From Blastocladiella britannica (taxonomy: Eukaryota; Blastocladiomycota; Blastocladiomycetes; Blastocladiales; Blastocladiaceae), in assembly GCA_025349905.2 (NCBI GenBank), contig MU624582.1, positions 1-46,998 on the forward strand: a DNA stretch of 46,998 nt, written 5' to 3'. How positions within the stretch are numbered: the stretch's first letter is position 1; the number at the start of each line of letters is the position of its first letter. The position numbers were made by a program, and so were the translations under genes. The notes beneath the pieces were generated by a model. That model worked only from the letters and a program-made list of their open reading frames with translations, ran no database searches and was not told where the DNA came from. Shown here piece by piece: positions 38,968 through 46,998 of the stretch.

Positions 38968-41062
38968 TCAGAAAAAGGGGTTCTGTTGCTGTCCCTGTTG
39001 CTGTTGCTGCTGTTGCTGGCCGTACGGCATACCCGTCTGCGCCGTGGGCACCTGTCCCATCATTCCAAACGGATTCGCCGCTGCAGCACCGCCGTACGCC
39101 GCAGGCCCTGTCATTTGCGCGCCAAAAGGAGCAGGCGCACCACCACCATACATGGGCATACCGCCGGTCATCTGCGGCGCAAACGGCGACCCTTGTGCCT
39201 GCCGCTGGGCCGTGATTTCCGCCAGCGTCAGCTTTGGTGCCTCGGTCGCACCCGTCCAGTTGAATGCGCCAGCATTGCCCGTTGCGCCGGCAGCGGTACC
39301 GGTGGAGGTGGTGGTGGTCGCGAACGGGTTCCGGTTCGGCGGGCCAATGTTGTCGAGGTCCACCATCGGCTTGGACGTGGCCGGCGGCGTAGATGACGGC
39401 CGCAATGGTCCACCGAACGGCGGCGTGAACGTCGACCCAGCAGCACTCCCACCGAACGGGTTGAACCCGGCGGGACCCGATGCCGCCGATCCGCCTGCTG
39501 GGCCGCCGCCGAACGGGTTTCCCGTGGCCATGGGCTGCATCATGCCGCCGCCGCCGCCGTACCCGGTGGACTGCATGCCCATCATGCCCGTGGGCTGCAT
39601 GCCCATCGCAGACGGCATGGACGGCGCAAACGGGTCGGCGGAAAAGCCCGTGGGCTGCGACGACATGGCAGTGTACCCGGTGGGCTGGGCGGCCAGCTGC
39701 GTGAATGGGTTGCCGGGCGCCATGGCAAACGGATCCGTCATGCCCGTAGGCTGCGTCGACATGTACTGCATCGACCCGGGGCCGCCGCCGGTGGCCATGA
39801 TGGGCTGTTCGACGCCGCCCAGCAGATCAATCAGCGGAGCGGACGTCTGTTGCGGTGGCCGAGATGCGCCGGACGACGACGATGGCGGCAGGATACCGCG
39901 CCGGCGTTGGCTGTTATTTCATTGATCAAGTCAGAAGTCAATCAAGAAACAAAAGACTGAAAAGAAAGAAGCGAACCGCTCCTCCTCGTCGCGCTTGGAC
40001 ATTTCGATTGCGCGCTGAATCTGCTCCTCCTCCGACATTTCACCGCCGCCACCGCCGCCACTGGGAGCGCGGGCAGCTGCGGGGGGCGCCATGCTGGCCG
40101 GTGCACTGCGTGGAACCGAGTGCGAGCGGCCCAAGCTGCCCGAGTACCCTGCGCGAGTGGTTCGTTCGCGCTCGGCCGACCGCATCGACTCTTCAATCGC
40201 GCGACGCAGATCCTCTTCCTCGCGCTGCGCCGCGACACTTCCCGGATCAGCGCCGCCGCTACCGACACCAGCAGCAGCGGGAGCCCGGCCAGAACCCATG
40301 CCGGACCCACCACCGGCCGCATACGCCGACTCGCGGCCCGCATAGTAGTCGGCGCGGCCGGTGACGCGGTCGTCGACGGTGCGGCGCGCGGCGCGTTCTT
40401 GCCGCAGCAGCTCTTCGTTCGAGCACAGGTCGGTGATTTTGTTGGCCTTTTGGCGGACTTGTACAAAATGGTGGGTCAGTATTTGGCTGGATTGTGGTCA
40501 AAAAAAGAAAGAATACCATTGACGCCGTGGTCAACGCCCGCCTCGTCGCGGAACTGGAACTCGCGCAGCGTCTTGACGACAAACAGGTTGTCGCGCGCGT
40601 ACTGGATGACCCGGTCCGATCCGCACAGGATCATGAATTCAAGCAGCACCAGCGCCTTGTAAACATGGCGCCAGTTGCGGCCATCGTCGTTGAGGCGCTT
40701 TTCCATGATGATCATGATTTCGACGAATTGCTGGCTGCCAAGGTGTGCGTATGGTGAGTATGTGTGTCCATACCACCCATGTCAGGGCCGAAAGTGGCGT
40801 GCTGTATAAAAAGAACCATCGACTGGGCTAAGCGGGGGGGTACGCACTCAAAGTTGCTCGCCTCGGCAATCTGGCGCATCAGGTCCGAGTTGACGGGCCC
40901 GGGGTCGTTGGATGTGGCCTCTCGGACCTTGACTTGAATGTCAGTGTAGCCCTTGGCCACATTTTTCCTGTTTATTATTATATGATAAATGAAGTGATCG
41001 AGCCAAAATAGCGAGCTCGAGGCATACACTGAGCGAATGGAGCCCTTGAGGGCATGCGACAT
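38968..41062 (-). CDS. Epsin (ENTH-domain clathrin adaptor)
   Basis: Five exons (41062-41028, 40967-40848, 40734-40517, 40457-39977, 39910-38968) encode 598 residues. The ENTH domain occupies about 1-135: SVKNVAKGYTDIQVKVREATSNDPGPVNSDLM, NWRHVYKALVLLEFMILCGSD and REFQFRDEAGVDHGVNVRQKA. Its N-terminal helix and basic residues bind PI(4,5)P2. Two ubiquitin-interacting motifs follow, EEDLRRAIEESMRSAERE (about 203-220) and SEEEQIQRAIEMSKRDEEE (about 265-284). The C-terminal 310 residues are disordered, with six NPF motifs (EH-domain binding), two DPF motifs (AP-2 binding) and repeats of (M/Q)QPTG. Epsins link ubiquitinated cargo and membrane curvature to clathrin-coated pits. Each splice site was fixed by ENTH continuity; intron 2 (113 nt) is longer than usual, and intron 4 has a GTTCGC donor. 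Confidence 0.93.
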
Positions 41063-41144
41063 GGCGTTGGCTTTATTGAAAGAATTGGGGAAGAGTGCGC
41101 CAAAAATTAGGAAATCGAAAGAGAGCAAGCGAACAAAATGGGTA

Positions 41145-44100
41145 TCAACCGGCGACACTGGTCGCGTCCGCGGTGGCCACATCGCCCGACTCTCCCAGAG
41201 CGACGCCCATCGACTGAAGGCTATTTCTGAAGGGTGAGTGGGCCTGTTCATTTAGACCAACCATCAGGACATTGGACGTACCGATCCCGGAAATGTTGCT
41301 CCATCTTGACCTTGCGTCGCCGCCATTCAGCGTCCATCTTTTCCTGAGCTGTATTGAAAATAGTCTGGTGAGCCAGAAACCAAAAAACCAAAAAAGAAAC
41401 GAAACGAAAAAAACGAACACCGAGCTCGGCCCGCCTCCACGTCGTCTCGGATCTTGCGCAGCGTCTCCGAGTACCGAGTGCGCACCGCTTGCAGAGCATC
41501 CCTTGCGCGCTTCTGCACGACCTTGAGTTCGGCCTCGAGCTGGATCGCGCGCTTCTGAGACTCGGCCTGGGCCGCGAGGGCCGCCCGCATCGGCTCACGC
41601 AACTGCGCAACCGCGTCCGCGTACGCGCCGCGACATTGCTCCTGCAACTGGGCCGCGCGCCGGTTGATCTCTTGCTCGTGGCGCCCACACTCAGCCGTCA
41701 GCTCGGCCACTTGCTCGCGCAGCGTCGCGACTGCCTCCTGGGACGCAGCGGCTGCTACCCGACTGGCGGCCAGGACCGCATCCTTGTCTTGAACCTGGAC
41801 CACCAGCGCTTCCTGTCGCACCTGGAGCGCCGCCACTTGCGCCTGAAGCCGCTCGCGCTCCACATTCACCTCGGCCAGCCGCACATTGGCCGAGGCTGCG
41901 GCCTCGCGGCTGCGCATGAGTTCAGCGGACACTCCGCCTGCGGCGCGCAACTCGCGCACCTCCGCCCGTAGCCGTGCTAGCGACTCGCGGTCCGACTCGA
42001 TCTCGCCCCGCAGCAGCGCGATCCACGGCGTCGGGTCGTTCGACAGCGCAGACCCTGCACCTTGCGCCTCTGGAGCTGCCCCATCGCTTGACGTTGCAGT
42101 AGGCATGGGTGGCGGATCGCGCAGCAGCCCCGAAATCGACTGGCGCCATTGCCGCGAAATGGCCGCAATGGCGGCCGCTGATTGCGCCGGGGCCAGCGGC
42201 GGTGGTGGTGGCAATGCGAGCGGAGGCTCCATGACCAATTCGGTTGCCACCGTTTGCGTCTCCGCGTCAGCGACATTCGAAACTTGCACAGCCGCTTGCA
42301 CGGCCATATGCACCCGATCCACCCCGCTCGCCATTTCGCGGCGCAAGCGTGCCCGCTCGTCCGCCATCCGGCGGTCAAAGTCGGCCCGCATATGCTCGCT
42401 TGCTTCCTCCATTTCCAGCCTCGCCTCCGACTCGATGGTCCGCCGCAGCTCAGCGACACTGACCGCCTGGGCCCGCACGCGCACCAGCTCCGACTCGAGC
42501 TCGCGGACGCGAGATGCCAGCTGGTCGTGCGTTGCCGCATGTGCGCGGTGCACGCTGACCAGCTGCGCGGCATGGTCGGCCAGGATCGCCTTGAGATCGG
42601 TCGTCAGCGCTTCCGTGACCTGAACGTGGTGCGCGAGCGAGACGGTTGCCCCGCCATCACCGCTGCTCGCGGCCGTCATTCCCGTGGTGGTGCCCGTGGC
42701 ACCAAATGTCGCTCGTTGCGGGAGCTGAGACGCGCGCATGGACGTGGTGGGTAAGGATGGCGGCGGCGCGCCCAGGTGCGACGTGCGTAGCGCCGTGGAC
42801 CGCGCTAGGTACGGCGACGTTTCCGGACTATGTGGCTGGTACTTTTGGCGCGAGCTGGGTACCGACGACGGCTGCGGCAGCCTTGTCGGTGGAAGCGGTG
42901 CCTCCGCTGATAGTGGTGGGCGATGCTGCTGCTGGCCAACGATCTGCCGATGATCAGCGTCCTCCTTTTGAACCCAGGTCGGGGGGTTGGCAGTCTCAAA
43001 TGCCGACATGGGCACCGCGGCTCCAGCGTCAGACATGCTTCTTTCGTCGTCGCGCTGCTCAGAATCGGCAGTTTGGTCCGCGTCCTGGTCTGGGGCCAGG
43101 ATCGCGAGGAGTTCCAGATCGGCAGCTGCTGCCGCTGCTGCTGCATCCTCGCCATCTCGGACGACATCCCTTCGGTAGCCGCCGCCCCGCCCGCGGCCCG
43201 GAAAGTGGCGACTGTCGTCTTCCAGCTCGATATCCCCGACGGACATGGTTTGGTCCCCGCCGTGCACCAAGTGCTGGTCGTGCGATGGTGGATGCTGCCC
43301 CATTTGATGGTCGGGGGCGAAATAGTACCCTTGTTCGTCGTCGTCGTGAGCGTGAGCATGGCCATGACCATGGTCGTCGTTCGGTTGGTGGTGGTGCAGT
43401 GGGCGAGATCGGAGGCTGCGATGAAAGAGCGGCGACGCCTGGTGAGGCATGTCGCCGTCCATGACAGTGTTGGGTTCAGTTGGGCGCGCAACGGAGTGGT
43501 GGTGTTGGTGGTGCGCTGAAAAAGAGGATCGCAAAAAGTGGGCAAGTGGGGGAGCTGCTGTTGTTGCTGATGCTGTTGCTGCTGCTGAAGCGACGGGTGG
43601 TGGTTGCGAGTAGGACTGAGGCGGGTGGTATGCGAGTTCGCCGTGGTCCTGGTACGGCGGCTGGTCCAGCATACGACCATCACCATCGACCTCTTCTTTT
43701 TCTTCTCCATCTCCCTCTCCCAGTTCGCTTGAGCTAAGATCAATCTGTCAAACAAAATCAATAAAAATGGTCGATGTCAGGAGCGAAGAAATAGAGGTAC
43801 CGAGATTTCCTGCTCTGGGGGCAAGTTTTGGTTGGCTGGGACCACTTGTCCGGTCGCTTGCGGCAAATCCCAGGGGGAATGGCCGTGATCAGAGTGACCC
43901 TCTTGGTACTGCATCGCAGGATGCCAGTCGCCGCCACCACCACCGTGCCCTCCACCGTTGTGGAACTGCGTCCAATGAAGATCATCCCCGCCATTTGCGG
44001 CGGCCGCAGCTGCCGCAGCCGCTTCATCAGCCGCCGTGAGCGGGCTCGGGCCGCGCGATGGGCTCTCAAAATCGGAAATGCGCACGGGATCAGGCCCTGC

Positions 44101-44742
44101 GCCGAGCAGCTCATCCAGGGACGCGCCAAATTCGTGCACGCTTGCCAGGCCGGCATCCGGCGAGCGCTGCGATCGCAATGGCATGTCCGCGATTGGTGGA
44201 GGAGGGGCCAGGTGGTCACCGGGCGCGAACCAGTGTGCAGGCGGAGACTCATCATCGGCATTACCGTGGTCGTAGTTGTCGTCGTGTGGACGACGATGAC
44301 GATGCGAAAGCATGCCATACCCATCGTCGCCGTTGAAATCGTCGTCCGAGAACCCGTCGTCGGCACCACCATCGCCATTGTCATCATGGTGCTTGCCAAG
44401 CGTCAGTGAGCTCGACGCGCTGTAACTGCTGCTGCCGCTGCCACTGTTGCCGCTGCCGGCAGGAAATATATGCGGTGGTACAGCATTGTCGGCCGCACCA
44501 TTGGTGTAGTGGTCATTTTGGTACGCGTATCCGGCGGAAAAGTGCGCATAGTCGTCACCGCCGTGCTCGTGCTGCTGCTGGTGGTCAGCCCCGGCGTCGA
44601 AATCGTCCAGGCTCGGGTCGTCGCCGTCGAAATCGGCACCCGTCAAAATGCGGAGTGGCGAGGCCGTGATTGGCGCATGTGCTGCTCCTGCTGATGGTTG
44701 CGTGTCGTAGTAGTAATGGAGCGCGACGGCATTGTCGGACAT
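41145..44742 (-). CDS. Large coiled-coil protein, possible centrosome/basal-body component
   Basis: Four exons (44742-43801, 43744-41419, 41348-41282, 41226-41145) encode 1138 residues. The N-terminal half is disordered and unusual: His/Asp/Gly/Tyr-rich stretches (HDDNGDGGADDGFSDDDFNG, HHQHHHSVARP) with a candidate short motif SPLRILTGADFD. From about residue 650 there are long heptad coiled coils (LASRVRELESELVRVRAQAV, LARLRAEVRELRAAG, VQKRARDALQAVRTRYSETLRKIRDDVEAGRA). It ends EKMDAEWRRRKVKMEQHFRDRNSLQSMG. No named domain was recognised. The long terminal coiled coil after a disordered head is common among centriolar and basal-body proteins; that is only an analogy. Intron 2 uses GTTCGT, the only donor whose phase fits. 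Confidence 0.7.
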
Positions 44743-44847
44743 TTGTTCCTCTTTTCGTGGTTTGGCCTGCTTGTGGTTGCGGTTTGAAGAGTATGCGATC
44801 AAGTCGCTTTCGGCTTTCCCATCGCATTTTTGCATTTCACGCTCATT
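44743..44847. promoter_or_regulatory. 105-bp bidirectional promoter, coiled-coil gene / TPR gene
   Basis: Divergent start codons are 105 bases apart. The strip contains CGTGGTTTGGCC and GTGGTTGCGGTTTG near 44757-44786 and ATTTTTGCATTTCACGCTC next to the TPR start. Both promoters must lie here or extend into coding sequence. No clear X-box or TATA element is visible. Confidence 0.4.
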
Positions 44848-46888
44848 ATGGACGGACTCAATCTGGACGCAATTAAACTGCCCATGGCCGTATCGGAGGA
44901 GGAGCTCCTGGAATTCGAGTCGTTTGTCGAAAGCTTCAGTGCGTCTTCCTTTCCCGTTCCTTTGCGGCACCTCATGACAAATTGGCACAGGTACGAGAAT
45001 GGACAAGATCTTGCATGGAAAGCTGGAGGAGTCAGAAGACACGCCCGTACACGTCCCTGTACCGTCTCTCGCGCCCGTTCCAATTCCAAAAGCGCAACAA
45101 ATCAATCAACCAAAACCCAATCCAGCCAAGTCTCTTGACGCAACCATGGCAGACGCCGCCTTGGCATTTGCTCGTGCTGAATGGAGTCGCGCACTGGACC
45201 TGTACACGGCGGCACTCGCGCTCGCTGCACCTTCGGATCGCGCCATGCGCGCCAAAATCCACGCCAATCTGGCAGCGGTCCACCTTCACTTGAAGCAGTG
45301 GGATATGGTCGTTCGGTGCTCGGAAGAAGCATTGGCACTTGATCTGCAGCATGCCAAGGCGCATTGGCGGCGAGCTCGCGCATTGCAGCACCTTGCGATC
45401 GACGCCTCCAAGTCCGATAAATCGAACGCAATCGCAACGTGGTCATCGGCATGCGGGGACCTTCGCGAGCTACTGCGCGAAAAGGGCCTCAAGGAACTGC
45501 CCACGTTACTTGCCGCGCTGGTGGAGGAGGCCCACGGGTGGAGTGACCTTGGCGTTTTGCCACCTGGTGCGGTGTGCTCGGATGGAGGTTTTGGTGACGT
45601 TGCAACTGTGGCCGAGCACCTTGTCGACCAAAACCTCGATGCAAACGTCGCGCTCGCGTGGTTTGCGAGCAGCTTCCTGCCCTATTTTGCGAAAGCACAA
45701 GATGGAGAGGAGCCGGCGCTGGGTTCCTTGGCAGCAGTCGTCGATGCCGTTGCCCTCGCGGCCGAGAGACCCGAGTTTGAGCTAATTGACAGGTCGCCCC
45801 GAGTGCATGCGGTTGTGCGGCTCCTCGAAATGGCCTGGCAGGCCGCTGGATCGTCAGTATCGCTGCTCTCCGACACTGCACGCGCCATTCGCGCCATTGG
45901 CAAGGCGCTCCAAGCAATGCCGCCAGTAGTATGCAAGAGCATCGACCCCGACTCGTGGTACCTAGCCGTCGCTCCCATGCTTGCTCGCGTAGCGCGCGAC
46001 CCAGACGCACTGGATGCCGCCGTCCAGGCGGTCTTTACGAGCTCCAAGCTGATTCGGCCCGTCTCGACCCGCAATGGTGGCACCTATTGTGGCTGGCCCG
46101 CCGTCACGGCCCTGCTCGAAACAGTCCCTCCCGCTCAGCCTTCCGACTCGGCGGTAGCCATTCTCGCCAACCTTTTGCTGGCGCGCCCAACAACCGACCC
46201 CAACCAGGGCGCAGCGGCGCTGGCCCCCCTCGCGCCCGTGTTTGCATCCGCGCTTGCCCAGTCCCGCACGGTCCCCGCCGCTGACCTGATGCTAGTCATT
46301 ACGCTTGCGTCACGGCTCGTGCGCGTTCCTGTCGCGCAGCCCAACGTCCAAGCGTGGTTTGAGGCGATCCCACCCAAAATCGTACTGGCCGCTGGTCCTG
46401 GCGCGCTGCGGGCATGGAGCGTGGCGGCAGTGGAGTTGACAGCGCCAAACTCGGTACCTGTCCGAGCATGGCCCAAGAACGTGGTCGAGGCGGTCGTGCG
46501 CGGCCGGGTCCTGGAATCCTCGACGGATCAAGTATTTATCGGCAACTTGGGCCTGCTGGTTGGCCACTTGGTGGGATCCACTGGGTGGAGTGGGTCCATC
46601 AGCAATATGGCGCTGGTCAAGGTCCTCTATTCGGCATTCCGGGCCGGTCTGGTTGCCCAGCAAGATGACGTGAGCAAGGACAGGGTGCATGCTCGCGAGA
46701 ACTTGGCGGTCGCTGTGAGCCGGTTGTGCAAGTCGTGCGGTACGCTTTTTTCTCCTTTCCTTGGTGTATCATTGGGGTATTCACTTCCACTTTATTGCAT
46801 GACATGAATAGATGAAGCACGGGCATGGGTTCGCGCTCAGGGAGGCATGGAGATGTTGCACCAGGTCATTGCGAGCAAGTCCAAATAA
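44848..46888 (+). CDS. TPR plus helical (armadillo-like) repeat protein, UNC-45/UCS-like layout
   Basis: Three exons (44848-44938, 44991-46739, 46812-46888) encode 638 residues. After an acidic start (VSEEELLEFESFVESF), a TPR region lies at about 80-165 (ALAFARAEWSRALDLYTAALAL...AKIHANLAAVHLHLKQWDMVVRCSEEALALDLQHAKAHWRRARALQHL), suited to binding an Hsp90/Hsp70 C-terminus. The remaining 450 residues are alpha-helical, Ala/Leu-rich and repetitive, ending LAVAVSRLCKSCDEARAWVRAQGGMEMLHQVIAS, an armadillo-like unit. TPR followed by ARM is the layout of UNC-45/UCS myosin chaperones, but the diagnostic UCS motifs were not recognised, so this is a layout match only. The last exon codes 25 residues and is supported by the frame and by continuation of the ARM-like helix. 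Confidence 0.68.
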
Positions 46889-46998
46889 AAAAAACATTGA
46901 CACAACAAAACAAAGAGCCTTGGACCGCGCCCTGGAAAAAAAGACAAGAGAACCAGTGAGTTCCCGTGCAGTGTCCATAAAACGGAAAGAAAAACAAA
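46889..46998 (+). other. 3' flank of the TPR gene
   Basis: A-rich sequence follows the stop, with AAATAAAAAAAACATT immediately at the stop codon as a possible polyadenylation signal. Nothing else is recognised before the window ends. Confidence 0.4.

Noticed and set aside
43801..44409. Plus-strand frames opposite the coiled-coil gene, some with hydrophobic runs
   Set aside because: They arise from His/Asp-rich codons read backwards. The minus-strand frame is continuous across four exons.

Overview
This window comes from a eukaryote, most likely a zoosporic (flagellated), early-diverging fungus in or near the Blastocladiomycota or chytrids. Three lines support this. Genes are packed a few tens to a few hundred bases apart on both strands, with GC-rich exons and many short (about 50-75 nt) GT-AG introns. 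A Zn2Cys6 zinc cluster and fungal-type RAD54, lipin, Ran, Ulp1 and epsin genes point to Fungi. A CatSper-type sperm/zoospore calcium channel and a CCDC42/CFAP73-type axonemal protein point to a lineage that still builds flagella. I could not run searches, so the taxon is an inference. No transposon, rRNA, tRNA, CRISPR array or organellar sequence was recognised.

Layout. 1-7 kb: end of an unrecognised gene, a mitochondrial glutaredoxin-like protein, a Zn2Cys6 regulator, and RAD54 with 11 exons. 7-13 kb, minus strand: a small degenerate RecA-fold protein lying tail-to-tail with RAD54, an F-box + JmjC protein, and lipin/PAH1. 13-18 kb: DNA polymerase alpha catalytic subunit, sharing a 102-bp divergent promoter with lipin. 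18-25.4 kb: a mitochondrial protein with a PD-(D/E)XK-like signature, the CatSper subunit, a Ulp1 SUMO protease, and the CCDC42/CFAP73 protein. 25.7-30 kb: Ran GTPase, a mucin-like cell-surface protein, and a TRAF7-like RING-WD40 protein. 30-32 kb: a frameshifted ankyrin-like pseudogene. 32-47 kb: SCAMP, a protein with four UBX/ubiquitin-like modules, a small mitochondrial protein, a secreted protein, an F-box/LRR protein, epsin, a large coiled-coil protein, and a TPR/helical-repeat protein.

How the genes relate. Most are single-copy housekeeping genes with no evident pathway clustering. Three groupings stand out: replication and repair (RAD54, the RecA-fold protein, POL1); membrane and trafficking (lipin, SCAMP, epsin, Ran); and flagellar motility within 6 kb (CatSper and CCDC42/CFAP73). 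Exon-intron models were built by hand from reading frame, splice dinucleotides, branch-like motifs and protein-family continuity. Every joined model keeps an open frame. A few splice sites, noted in the entries, remain uncertain.
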